A DNA stretch of 64,000 nt, taken from assembly GCA_026874595.1 (NCBI GenBank), contig CM049310.1:496001-560000 (forward strand). The letters are read 5' to 3'. This document shows positions 40,266 through 53,288 of this stretch, in pieces. The stretch's first letter is position 1; every line of letters starts with the position of its first letter. Made by a program: the position numbers and the translations under genes. The notes under the pieces were generated by a model. That model had not been told where the DNA came from. It saw only the letters and a program-made list of their open reading frames with translations, and ran no database searches. Source of the DNA: Sipunculus nudus. Taxonomy: Eukaryota > Annelida > Sipuncula > Golfingiida > Sipunculidae.

Positions 40266-42905
40266 TGCGTGGTGACAAGGCAACAAGTTAGCTCTGGACA
40301 TCCTCTATGGTATACAGATGTTCCGTGCGTGGTGACAAGGCATCAAGTTAGCTCTGGACATCCTCTTTGGTATACAGATGTTCCGTGGGTGGTGACAAAG
40401 CATCAAGTTAGCTCTCGATATCCGCTATGGTATACAGATGTTCCGTGCGTGGTGACAAGGCATCAAGTTAGCTCTGGACATCCTCTATGGTATACAGATG
40501 TTCCGTGCGTGGTGACAAGGCATCAAGTTAGCTCTGGACATCCTCTATGGTATACAGATGTTCCGTGCGTGGTAACAAGGCATCAAGTTTTCTCTCGACA
40601 TCGTCTATGGTATACAGATGTTCCGTGGGTGGTGACAAGGCATCAAGTAAGCTCTGGACATCCTCTATGGTATACAGATGTTCCGTGCGTGGTGACAAGG
40701 CATCAAGTTAGCTCTGGACATCCTCTATGGTATACAGATGTTCCGTGCGTGGTGACAAGGCATCAAGTTAGCTCTGGACATGCCCTATGGTATACAGATG
40801 TTCCGTGGGTGGTGACAAGGCATCAAGTTAGCTCTCGATATCCGCTATGGTATACAGATGTTCCGTGCGTGGTGACAAGGCATCAAGTAAGCTCTGGACA
40901 TCCTCTATGGTATACAGATGTTCCGTGCGTGGTGACAAGGCATCAAGTTAGCTCTGGACATCCTCTATGGTATACAGATGTTCCGTGCGTGGTGACAAGG
41001 CATCAAGTTAGCTCTGGACATCCTCTTTGGTATACAGATGTTCCGTGGGTGGTGACAAAGCATCAAATTAGCTCTCGATATCCGCTATGGTATACAGATG
41101 TTCCGTGCGTGGTGACAAGGCATCAAGTTAGCTCTGGACATCCTCTATGGTATACAGATGTTCCGTGCTTGGTGACAAGGCATCAAGTTAGCTCTGGACA
41201 TCCTCTATGGTATACAGATGTTCCGTGCGTGGTGACAAGGCAACAAGTTAGCTCTCGATATCCTCTATGGTGTACAGATGTTCCGTGCGTGGTGACAAGG
41301 CATCAAGTTAGCTCTGGACATCCTCTATGGTATACAGATGTTCCGTGCGTGGTGACAAGGCATCAAGTTAGCTCTCGACATCCTCTATGGTATACAGATG
41401 TTCCGTGCGTGGTGACAAGGCAACAAGTTAGCTCTCGATATCCTCTATGGTATACAGATGTTCCGTGCGTGGTGACAAGGCATCAAGTTAGCTCTGGACA
41501 TCCTCTATGGTATACAGATGTTCCGTGCGTGGTGACAAGGCATCAAGTTAGCTCTGGACATCCTCTATGGTATACAGATGTTCCGTGCGTGGTGACAAGG
41601 TATCAAGTTAGCTTTGGACATCCTCTATGGTATACAGATGTTCCGTGCTTGGTGACAAGGCATCAAGCTAGCTCTGGACATCCTCTATGGTATACAGATG
41701 GTCCGTGCGTGGTGACAAGGCAACAAGTTAGCTCTGGACATCCTCTATGGTATACAGATGTTCCGTGCGTGGTGACAAGGCAACAAGTTAGCTCTAGATA
41801 TCCTCTATGGTATACAGATGTTCCGTGCGTGGTGACAAGGCAACAAGTTAGCTCTCGATATCCTCTATGGTATACAGATGTTCCGTGCATGGTGACAAGG
41901 CATCAATTTAGCTCTGGACATCCTCTATGGTATACAGATGTTCCGTGCGTGGTGACAAGGCAACAAGTTAGCTCTCGATGTCCCCTATGGTATACAGATG
42001 TTCCGTGCGTGGTGACAAGGCAACAAGTTAGCTCTGGACATCCTCTATGGTATACAGATGTTCCGTGCGTAGTGACAAGGCAACAAGTTAGCTCTGGACA
42101 TCCTCTATGGTATACAGATGTTCCGTGCGTGGTGACCAGGCAACAAGTTAGCTCTAGATATCCTCTATGGTATACAGATGTTCCGTGCGTGGTGACAAGG
42201 CAACAAGTTAGCTCTCTATGTCCCCTATGGTATACAGATGTTCCGTGCGTGGTGACAAGGCATCAAGTTAACTCTGGTCATCCTCTATGGTATACAGATG
42301 TTCCGTGCGTGGTGACAAGGCAACAAGTTAGCTCTCGATATCCTCTATGGTATACAGATGTTCAGTGCGTGGTGACAAGGCATCAAGTTAGCTCTGGACA
42401 TCCTCTATGGTATACAGATGTTCCGTGCGTCGTGACAAGGCAGCAAGTTAGCTCTGGACATCCTCTATGGTATACAGATGTTCCGTGCGTGGTGACAAGG
42501 CATCAAGTTAGCTCTGGACATCCTCTATGGTATACAGATGTTCCGTGAGTGGTGACAAGGCAACAAGTTAGCTCTCGATATCCTCTATGGTATACAGATG
42601 TTCCGTGAGTGGTGACAAGGCATCAAGTTAGCTCTGGACATCCCCTATGGTATACAGATGTTCCGTGGGTGGTGACAAGGCAGCAAGTTAGCTCTGGACA
42701 TCCTCTATGGTATACAGATGTTCCGTGCTTGGTGACAAGGCATCAAGTTAGCTCTGGACATCCTCTATGGTATACAGATGTTCCGTGCGTGGTGACAAGG
42801 CAACAAGTTAGCTCTCGATATCCTCTATGGTGTACAGATGTTCCGTGCGTGGTGACAAGGCATCAAGTTAGCTCTGGACATCCTCTATGGTATACAGATG
42901 TTCCG

Positions 42906-45666
42906 TGCGTGGTGACAAGGCATCAAGTTAGCTCTCGACATCCTCTATGGTATACAGATGTTCCGTGCGTGGTGACAAGGCAACAAGTTAGCTCTCGATA
43001 TCCTCTATGGTATACAGATGTTCCGTGCGTGGTGACAAGGCAACAAGTTAGCTCTGGACATCCTCTATGGTATACAGATGTTCCGTGCGTGGTGACAAGG
43101 CATACAAGTTAGCTCTAGATATCCTCTATGGTATACAGATGTTCAGTGCGTGGTGACAAGGCAACAAGTTAGCTCTCGATATCCTCTATGGTATACAGAT
43201 GTTCCGTGCGTGGTGACAAGGCAACAAGTTAGCTCTGGACACCCTCTATGGTATACAGATGTTCCGTGCGTGGTGACAAGGCAACAAGTTAGCTCTCGAT
43301 GTCCTCTATGGTATACAGATGTTCCGTGCGTGGTGACAAGGCATCAAGTTAGCTCTGGACATCCTCTATGGTATACAGATGTTCCGTGCGTGGTGACAAG
43401 GCAACAAGTTAGCTCTCGATATCCTCTATGGTATACAGATGTTCCGTGCGTTGTGACAAGGCATCAAGTTAGCTCTGGACATCCTCTATGGTATACAGAT
43501 GTTCCGTGCGTGGTGACAAGGCATCAAGTTAGCTCTGGACATCCTCTATGGTATACAGATGTTCCGTGCGTGGTGACAAGGCATCAAGTTAGCTCTGGAC
43601 ATCCTCTATGGTATACAGATGTTCCGTGCGTGGTAACAAGGCATCAAGTTTTCTCTCGACATCGTCTATGGTATACAGATGTTCCGTGGGTGGTGACAAG
43701 GCATCAAGTAAGCTCTGGACATCCTCTATGGTATACAGATGTTCCGTGCGTGGTGTCAAGGCATCAAGTTAGCTCTGGACATCCTCTATGGTATACAGAT
43801 GTTCCGTGCGTGGTGACAAGGCATCAAGTTAGCTCTGGACATCCTCTATGGTATACAGATGTTCCGTGGGTGGTGACAAGGCATCAAGTTAGCTCTCGAC
43901 ATCCGCTATGGTATACAGATGTTCCGTGCGTGGTGACAAGGCATCAATTTAGCTCTGGACATCCTCTATGGTATACAGATGTTCCGTGCGTGGTGACAAG
44001 GCATCAAGTTAGCTCTGGACATCCTCTATGGTATACAGATGTTCCGTGCGTGGTGACAAGGCATCAAGTTAGCTCTGGACATCCTCTATGGTATACAGAT
44101 GTTCCGTGCGTGGTGACAAGGTATCAAGTTAGCTCTGGACATCCTCTATGGTATACAGATGTTCCGTGCGTGGTGACAAGGCATTAAGTTAGCTCTGGAC
44201 ATCCTCTATGGTATACAGATCTTCCGTGCGTGGTTACAAGGCATCAAGTTAGCTCTCGACATCCTCTATGGTATACAGATGTTCTCTGGGTGGTGACAAG
44301 GCATCAAGTTAGCTCTGGACATCCTCTATGGTATACAGATGTTCCGTGCGTGGTGACAAGGCAACAAGTTAGCTCTCGATATCCTCTATGGTATACAGAT
44401 GTTCCGTGCGTGGTGACAAGGCATCAGGTCAGCTCTGGACATCCTCTAGGGTATACAGATGTTCCGTGCGTGGTGACAAGGCATCAAGTCAGCTCTCGAC
44501 ATCCTCTATGGTATACAGATGTTCTGTGGGTGGTGACAAGGCATCAAGTTAGCTCTGGACATCCTCTATGGTATACAGATGTTCCGTGCGTGGTGACAAG
44601 GCAACAAGTTAGCTCTCGATATCCTCTATGGTATACAGATGTTCCGTGCGTGGTGACAAGGCATCAAGTCAGCTCTGGACATCCTCTAGGGTATACAGAT
44701 GTTCCGTGCGTGGTGACAAGGCAACAAGTTAGCTCTGGACATCCTCTATGGTATACAGATGTTCCGTGCGTGGTGACAAGGCAACAAGTTTGATTTCGTC
44801 ATCCTCTATGGTATACAGATGTTCCGTGCGTGGTGACCAGGCAACAAGTTAGCTCTCGACATCCTCTATGGTATACAGATGTTCCGTGCGTGGTGACAAG
44901 GCATCAAGTTAGCTCTGGACATCCTCTATGGTATACAGATGTTCCGTGCGTGGTGACAAGGCAACAAGTTAGCTCTGGACATCTTCTATGGTATACAGAT
45001 GTTCCGTGCGTGGTGACAAGGCAACAAGTTAGCTCTGGACATCCTCTATGGTATACAGATGTTCCGTGCGTGGTGACAAGGCAACAAGTTAGCTCTAGAT
45101 ATCCTCTATGGTATACAGATGTTCCGTGCGTGGTGACAAGGCAACAAGTTAGCTCTCGATATCCTCTATGGTATACAGATGTTCCGTGCATGGTGACAAG
45201 GCATCAATTTAGCTCTGGACATCCTCTATGGTATACAGATGTTCCGTGCGTGGTGACAAGGCAACAAGTTAGCTCTTGATATCCTCTATGGTATACAGAT
45301 GTTTCGTGCGTGGTGACAAGGCATCAAGTTACCTCTGGACATCCTCTATGGTATACAGATGTTCCATGCGTGGTGACAAGGCAGCAAGTTAGCTCTGGAC
45401 ATCCTCTATGGTATACAGATGTTCCGTGCGTGGTGACAAGGCATCAAGTTAGCTCCCGACATCCTATATGGTATACAGATGTTCCGTGAGTGGTGACAAG
45501 GCAACAAGTTAGCTCTCGATATCCTCTATGGTATACAGATGTTCCGTGAGTGGTGACAAGGCATCAAGTTAGCTCTGGACATCCCCTATGGTATACAGAT
45601 GTTCCGTGCGTGGTGACAAGGCATCAATTTTTCTCTCGACATCCTCTATGGTATACAGATGTTCCG
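42906..45666. repeat. 2,761-bp block, copy 2 of 4
   Basis: Offset 8,102 from copy 1. I saw no difference from copy 1 inside the block, including the rare gtgtcaagg and ctatatgg variants. Confidence 0.85.
43086..43146. repeat. 61-bp monomer, ggcatacaag type
   Basis: Second of four, 8,102 bp after 34984. Confidence 0.95.
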
Positions 45667-47826
45667 TGCGTGGTGACAAGGCATCAAGTTAGCTCTGGAC
45701 ATGCCCTATGGTATACAGATGTTCCGTGGGTGGTGACAAGGCATCAAGTTAGCTCTCGATATCCGCTATGGTATACAGATGTTCCGTGCGTGGTGACAAG
45801 GCATCAAGTAAGCTCTGGACATCCTCTATGGTATACAGATGTTCCGTGCGTGGTGACAAGGCATCAAGTTAGCTCTGGACATCCTCTATGGTATACAGAT
45901 GTTCCGTGCGTGGTGACAAGGCATCAAGTTAGCTCTGGACATCCTCTTTGGTATACAGATGTTCCGTGGGTGGTGACAAAGCATCAAATTAGCTCTCGAT
46001 ATCCGCTATGGTATACAGATGTTCCGTGCGTGGTGACAAGGCATCAAGTTAGCTCTGGACATCCTCTATGGTATACAGATGTTCCGTGCTTGGTGACAAG
46101 GCATCAAGTTAGCTCTGGACATCCTCTATGGTATACAGATGTTCCGTGCGTGGTGACAAGGCAACAAGTTAGCTCTCGATATCCTCTATGGTGTACAGAT
46201 GTTCCGTGCGTGGTGACAAGGCATCAAGTTAGCTCTGGACATCCTCTATGGTATACAGATGTTCCGTGCGTGGTGACAAGGCATCAAGTTAGCTCTCGAC
46301 ATCCTCTATGGTATACAGATGTTCCGTGCGTGGTGACAAGGCAACAAGTTAGCTCTCGATATCCTCTATGGTATACAGATGTTCCGTGCGTGGTGACAAG
46401 GCATCAAGTTAGCTCTGGACATCCTCTATGGTATACAGATGTTCCGTGCGTGGTGACAAGGCATCAAGTTAGCTCTGGACATCCTCTATGGTATACAGAT
46501 GTTCCGTGCGTGGTGACAAGGTATCAAGTTAGCTTTGGACATCCTCTATGGTATACAGATGTTCCGTGCTTGGTGACAAGGCATCAAGCTAGCTCTGGAC
46601 ATCCTCTATGGTATACAGATGGTCCGTGCGTGGTGACAAGGCAACAAGTTAGCTCTGGACATCCTCTATGGTATACAGATGTTCCGTGCGTGGTGACAAG
46701 GCAACAAGTTAGCTCTAGATATCCTCTATGGTATACAGATGTTCCGTGCGTGGTGACAAGGCAACAAGTTAGCTCTCGATATCCTCTATGGTATACAGAT
46801 GTTCCGTGCATGGTGACAAGGCATCAATTTAGCTCTGGACATCCTCTATGGTATACAGATGTTCCGTGCGTGGTGACAAGGCAACAAGTTAGCTCTCGAT
46901 GTCCCCTATGGTATACAGATGTTCCGTGCGTGGTGACAAGGCAACAAGTTAGCTCTGGACATCCTCTATGGTATACAGATGTTCCGTGCGTAGTGACAAG
47001 GCAACAAGTTAGCTCTGGACATCCTCTATGGTATACAGATGTTCCGTGCGTGGTGACCAGGCAACAAGTTAGCTCTAGATATCCTCTATGGTATACAGAT
47101 GTTCCGTGCGTGGTGACAAGGCAACAAGTTAGCTCTCTATGTCCCCTATGGTATACAGATGTTCCGTGCGTGGTGACAAGGCATCAAGTTAACTCTGGTC
47201 ATCCTCTATGGTATACAGATGTTCCGTGCGTGGTGACAAGGCAACAAGTTAGCTCTCGATATCCTCTATGGTATACAGATGTTCAGTGCGTGGTGACAAG
47301 GCATCAAGTTAGCTCTGGACATCCTCTATGGTATACAGATGTTCCGTGCGTCGTGACAAGGCAGCAAGTTAGCTCTGGACATCCTCTATGGTATACAGAT
47401 GTTCCGTGCGTGGTGACAAGGCATCAAGTTAGCTCTGGACATCCTCTATGGTATACAGATGTTCCGTGAGTGGTGACAAGGCAACAAGTTAGCTCTCGAT
47501 ATCCTCTATGGTATACAGATGTTCCGTGAGTGGTGACAAGGCATCAAGTTAGCTCTGGACATCCCCTATGGTATACAGATGTTCCGTGGGTGGTGACAAG
47601 GCAGCAAGTTAGCTCTGGACATCCTCTATGGTATACAGATGTTCCGTGCTTGGTGACAAGGCATCAAGTTAGCTCTGGACATCCTCTATGGTATACAGAT
47701 GTTCCGTGCGTGGTGACAAGGCAACAAGTTAGCTCTCGATATCCTCTATGGTGTACAGATGTTCCGTGCGTGGTGACAAGGCATCAAGTTAGCTCTGGAC
47801 ATCCTCTATGGTATACAGATGTTCCG

Positions 47827-50587
47827 TGCGTGGTGACAAGGCATCAAGTTAGCTCTCGACATCCTCTATGGTATACAGATGTTCCGTGCGTGGTGACAAG
47901 GCAACAAGTTAGCTCTCGATATCCTCTATGGTATACAGATGTTCCGTGCGTGGTGACAAGGCAACAAGTTAGCTCTGGACATCCTCTATGGTATACAGAT
48001 GTTCCGTGCGTGGTGACAAGGCATACAAGTTAGCTCTAGATATCCTCTATGGTATACAGATGTTCAGTGCGTGGTGACAAGGCAACAAGTTAGCTCTCGA
48101 TATCCTCTATGGTATACAGATGTTCCGTGCGTGGTGACAAGGCAACAAGTTAGCTCTGGACACCCTCTATGGTATACAGATGTTCCGTGCGTGGTGACAA
48201 GGCAACAAGTTAGCTCTCGATGTCCTCTATGGTATACAGATGTTCCGTGCGTGGTGACAAGGCATCAAGTTAGCTCTGGACATCCTCTATGGTATACAGA
48301 TGTTCCGTGCGTGGTGACAAGGCAACAAGTTAGCTCTCGATATCCTCTATGGTATACAGATGTTCCGTGCGTTGTGACAAGGCATCAAGTTAGCTCTGGA
48401 CATCCTCTATGGTATACAGATGTTCCGTGCGTGGTGACAAGGCATCAAGTTAGCTCTGGACATCCTCTATGGTATACAGATGTTCCGTGCGTGGTGACAA
48501 GGCATCAAGTTAGCTCTGGACATCCTCTATGGTATACAGATGTTCCGTGCGTGGTAACAAGGCATCAAGTTTTCTCTCGACATCGTCTATGGTATACAGA
48601 TGTTCCGTGGGTGGTGACAAGGCATCAAGTAAGCTCTGGACATCCTCTATGGTATACAGATGTTCCGTGCGTGGTGTCAAGGCATCAAGTTAGCTCTGGA
48701 CATCCTCTATGGTATACAGATGTTCCGTGCGTGGTGACAAGGCATCAAGTTAGCTCTGGACATCCTCTATGGTATACAGATGTTCCGTGGGTGGTGACAA
48801 GGCATCAAGTTAGCTCTCGACATCCGCTATGGTATACAGATGTTCCGTGCGTGGTGACAAGGCATCAATTTAGCTCTGGACATCCTCTATGGTATACAGA
48901 TGTTCCGTGCGTGGTGACAAGGCATCAAGTTAGCTCTGGACATCCTCTATGGTATACAGATGTTCCGTGCGTGGTGACAAGGCATCAAGTTAGCTCTGGA
49001 CATCCTCTATGGTATACAGATGTTCCGTGCGTGGTGACAAGGTATCAAGTTAGCTCTGGACATCCTCTATGGTATACAGATGTTCCGTGCGTGGTGACAA
49101 GGCATTAAGTTACCTCTGGACATCCTCTATGGTATACAGATCTTCCGTGCGTGGTTACAAGGCATCAAGTTAGCTCTCGACATCCTCTATGGTATACAGA
49201 TGTTCTCTGGGTGGTGACAAGGCATCAAGTTAGCTCTGGACATCCTCTATGGTATACAGATGTTCCGTGCGTGGTGACAAGGCAACAAGTTAGCTCTCGA
49301 TATCCTCTATGGTATACAGATGTTCCGTGCGTGGTGACAAGGCATCAGGTCAGCTCTGGACATCCTCTAGGGTATACAGATGTTCCGTGCGTGGTGACAA
49401 GGCATCAAGTCAGCTCTCGACATCCTCTATGGTATACAGATGTTCTGTGGGTGGTGACAAGGCATCAAGTTAGCTCTGGACATCCTCTATGGTATACAGA
49501 TGTTCCGTGCGTGGTGACAAGGCAACAAGTTAGCTCTCGATATCCTCTATGGTATACAGATGTTCCGTGCGTGGTGACAAGGCATCAAGTCAGCTCTGGA
49601 CATCCTCTAGGGTATACAGATGTTCCGTGCGTGGTGACAAGGCAACAAGTTAGCTCTGGACATCCTCTATGGTATACAGATGTTCCGTGCGTGGTGACAA
49701 GGCAACAAGTTTGATTTCGTCATCCTCTATGGTATACAGATGTTCCGTGCGTGGTGACCAGGCAACAAGTTAGCTCTCGACATCCTCTATGGTATACAGA
49801 TGTTCCGTGCGTGGTGACAAGGCATCAAGTTAGCTCTGGACATCCTCTATGGTATACAGATGTTCCGTGCGTGGTGACAAGGCAACAAGTTAGCTCTGGA
49901 CATCTTCTATGGTATACAGATGTTCCGTGCGTGGTGACAAGGCAACAAGTTAGCTCTGGACATCCTCTATGGTATACAGATGTTCCGTGCGTGGTGACAA
50001 GGCAACAAGTTAGCTCTAGATATCCTCTATGGTATACAGATGTTCCGTGCGTGGTGACAAGGCAACAAGTTAGCTCTCGATATCCTCTATGGTATACAGA
50101 TGTTCCGTGCATGGTGACAAGGCATCAATTTAGCTCTGGACATCCTCTATGGTATACAGATGTTCCGTGCGTGGTGACAAGGCAACAAGTTAGCTCTTGA
50201 TATCCTCTATGGTATACAGATGTTTCGTGCGTGGTGACAAGGCATCAAGTTACCTCTGGACATCCTCTATGGTATACAGATGTTCCATGCGTGGTGACAA
50301 GGCAGCAAGTTAGCTCTGGACATCCTCTATGGTATACAGATGTTCCGTGCGTGGTGACAAGGCATCAAGTTAGCTCCCGACATCCTATATGGTATACAGA
50401 TGTTCCGTGAGTGGTGACAAGGCAACAAGTTAGCTCTCGATATCCTCTATGGTATACAGATGTTCCGTGAGTGGTGACAAGGCATCAAGTTAGCTCTGGA
50501 CATCCCCTATGGTATACAGATGTTCCGTGCGTGGTGACAAGGCATCAATTTTTCTCTCGACATCCTCTATGGTATACAGATGTTCCG
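47827..50587. repeat. 2,761-bp block, copy 3 of 4
   Basis: Offset 4,921 from copy 2. It carries the private C at 49113 (ttacct for ttagct). Confidence 0.85.
48007..48067. repeat. 61-bp monomer, ggcatacaag type
   Basis: Third of four, 4,921 bp after 43086. Confidence 0.95.
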
Positions 50588-51787
50588 TGCGTGGTTACAA
50601 GGCATCAAGTTAGCTCTCCACATCCTCTATGGTATACAGATGTTCTGTGGGTGGTGACAAGGCATCAAGTTAGCTCTGGACATCCTCTATGTTATACAGA
50701 TGTTCCGTGCGTGGTGACAAGGCAACAAGTTAGCTCTCGATATCCTCTATGGTATACAGATGTTCCGTGCGTGGTGACAAGGCATCAAGTCAGCTCTGGA
50801 CATCCTCTAGGGTATACAGATGTTCCGTGCGTGGTGACAAGGCAACAAGTTAGCTTTGGACATCCTCTATGGTATACAGATGTTCCGTGCGTGGTGACAA
50901 GGCATCAAGTTAGCTCTGGACATCCTCTATGGTATACAGATGTTCCGTGCATGGTGACAAGGCATCAATTTAGCTCTGGACATCCTCTATGGTATACAGA
51001 TGTTCCGTGCGTGGTGACAAGGCAACAAGTTAGCTCTCGATGTCCCCTATGGTATACAGATGTTCCGTGCGTGGTGACAAGGCAACAAGTTAGCTCTTGA
51101 CATCCTCTATGGTATACAGATGTTCCGTGCGTAGTGACAAGGCAACAAGTTAGCTCTGGACATCCTCTATGGTAAACAGATATTCCGTGCGTGGTGACCA
51201 GGCAACAAGTTAGCTCTAGATATCCTCTATGGTATACAGATGTTCCGTGCGTGGTGACAAGGCAACAAGTTAGCTCTCTATGTCCCATATGGTATACAGA
51301 TGTTCCGTGCGTGGTGACAAGGCATCAAGATAACTCTGGTCATCCTCTATGGTATACAGATGTTCCGTGCGTGGTGACAAGGCAACAAGTTAGCTCTCGA
51401 TATCCTCTATGGTATACAGATGTTCAGTGCGTGGTGACAAGGCATCAAGTTAGCTCTGGACATCCTCTATGGTATACAGATGTTCCGTGCGTCGTGACAA
51501 GGCAGCAAGTTAGCTCTGGACATCCTCTATGGTATACAGATGTTCCGTGCGTGGTGACAAGGCATCAAGTTAGCTCTGGACATCCTCTATGGTATACAGA
51601 TGTTCCGTGAGTGGTGACAAGGCAACAAGTTAGCTCTCGATATCCTCTATGGTATACAGATGTTCCGTGAGTGGTGAAAAGGCATCAAGTTTTCTCTCGA
51701 CATCCTCTATGGTATACAGATGTTCCGTGGGTGGTGACAAGGCATCAAGTAAGCTCTGGACATCCTCTATGGTATACAGATGTTCCG

Positions 51788-53288
51788 TGCGTGGTGACAA
51801 GGCATCAAGTTAGCTCTGGACATCCTCTATGGTATACAGATGTTCCGTGCGTGGTGACAAGGCATCAAGTTAGCTCTGGACATCCTCTTTGGTATACAGA
51901 TGTTCCGTGGGTGGTGACAAAGCATCAAGTTAGCTCTCGATATCCGCTATGGTATACAGATGTTCCGTGCGTGGTGACAAGGCATCAAGTTAGCTCTGGA
52001 CATCCTCTATGGTATACAGATGTTCCGTGCGTGGTGACAAGGCATCAAGTTAGCTCTGGACATCCTCTATGGTATACAGATGTTCCGTGCGTGGTAACAA
52101 GGCATCAAGTTTTCTCTCGACATCGTCTATGGTATACAGATGTTCCGTGGGTGGTGACAAGGCATCAAGTAAGCTCTGGACATCCTCTATGGTATACAGA
52201 TGTTCCGTGCGTGGTGACAAGGCATCAAGTTAGCTCTGGACATCCTCTATGGTATACAGATGTTCCGTGCGTGGTGACAAGGCATCAAGTTAGCTCTGGA
52301 CATGCCCTATGGTATACAGATGTTCCGTGGGTGGTGACAAGGCATCAAGTTAGCTCTCGATATCCGCTATGGTATACAGATGTTCCGTGCGTGGTGACAA
52401 GGCATCAATTTAGCTCTCGACATCCTCTATGGTATACAGATGTTCTCTGGGTGGTGACAAGGCATCAAGTTAGCTCTGGACATCCTCTATGGTATACAGA
52501 TGTTCCGTGCGTGGTGACAAGGCAACAAGTTAGCTCTCGATATCCTCTATGGTATACAGATGTTCCGTGCGTGGTGACAAGGCATCAAGTCAGCTCTGGA
52601 CATCCTCTAGGGTATACAGATGTTCCGTGCGTGGTGACAAGGCAACAAGTTAGCTCTGGACATCCTCTATGGTATACAGATGTTCCGTGCGTGGTGACAA
52701 GGCAACAAGTTTGATTTCGACATCCTCTATGGTATACAGATGTTCCGTGCGTGGTGACCAGGCAACAAGTTAGCTCTGGACATCCTCTATGGTATACAGA
52801 TGTTCCGTGCGTGGTGACAAGGCATCAAGTTAGCTCTGGACATCCTCTATGGTATACAGATGTTCCTTTGCGTGGTGACAAGGCAACAAGTTAGCTCTGG
52901 ACATCCTCTATGGTATACAGATGTTCCGTGCGTGGTGACAAGGCAACAAGTTAGCTTTGGACATCCTCTATGGTATACAGATGTTCCGTGCGTGGTGACA
53001 AGGCAACAAGTTAGCTCTAGATATCCTCTATGGTATACAGATGTTCCGTGCGTGGTGACAAGGCAACAAGTTAGCTCTCGATATCCTCTATGGTATACAG
53101 ATGTTCCGTGCATGGTGACAAGGCATCAATTTAGCTCTGGACATCCTCTATGGTATACAGATGTTCCGTGCGTGGTGACAAGGCAACAAGTTAGCTCTCG
53201 ATGTCCCCTATGGTATACAGATGTTCCGTGCGTGGTGACAAGGCATCAAGTTAACTCTGGACATCCTCTATGGTATACAGATGTTCCG
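51788..53288. repeat. 1,501-bp tandem duplication, copy 1
   Basis: It corresponds to 38765-40265. Offset to copy 2 is 1,501, including the 61-mer at 52808. The exact breakpoint lies within the monomers at 51788 and 53289, which share only their right halves (ggacatcc). Confidence 0.82.
52808..52868. repeat. 61-bp monomer, cctt end
   Basis: In copy 1 of the 1,501-bp pair. Confidence 0.95.

Larger units (their letters stand above)
32765..40865. repeat. 8,102-bp tandem duplication, copy 1
   Basis: The order from the gtaagc monomer at 32765 onward recurs from 40866, first at offset 8,101, then 8,102 after the one-base deletion at 33605-33663. It recurs through 45666 and then resumes at 50588 (offset 13,023) to 53888. 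Differences seen against copy 2: the 59-mer at 33605, C at 34566 (G at 42668), and A at 38846 (G at 51869). It includes the 1,501-bp repeat at 38765-40265 and that repeat's truncated second copy. Confidence 0.82.
40746..45666. repeat. 4,921-bp tandem duplication, copy 1
   Basis: It begins at a gacatgccc monomer and ends at the caatttttct monomer (45607-45666). The next unit repeats it in full. It spans the 8,102-bp junction at 40866, so the junction itself was duplicated (it reappears at 45787). One difference from copy 2 was seen: G at 44192 against C at 49113. Confidence 0.9.
40866..45666. repeat. 8,102-bp duplication, copy 2, left part
   Basis: It matches 32765-37564. The first monomer is a hybrid: it opens tgcgtgg (tgggtgg in copy 1), then carries the gtaagc of the 32765 monomer. 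Its right continuation (equivalent of 37565) is not adjacent but lies at 50588, because a 4,921-bp duplicate has been placed between. Confidence 0.8.
45667..50587. repeat. 4,921-bp tandem duplication, copy 2
   Basis: It abuts copy 1: the caatttttct monomer at 45607 is followed by the gacatgccc monomer that also starts copy 1 at 40746. It ends at 50587, after which the array returns to the sequence equivalent to 37565. Both ends are thus fixed to a monomer boundary. Confidence 0.9.

Noticed and set aside
39837-42548. A 903-codon open reading frame and dozens of other forward frames made of a 20-residue repeat
   Set aside because: They are periodicity artefacts. They start at whichever ATG or GTG is available, stop at TGA variants or at indels, and differ in length with HOR structure. 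They lack a non-repeat domain, signal peptide or flanking gene elements.
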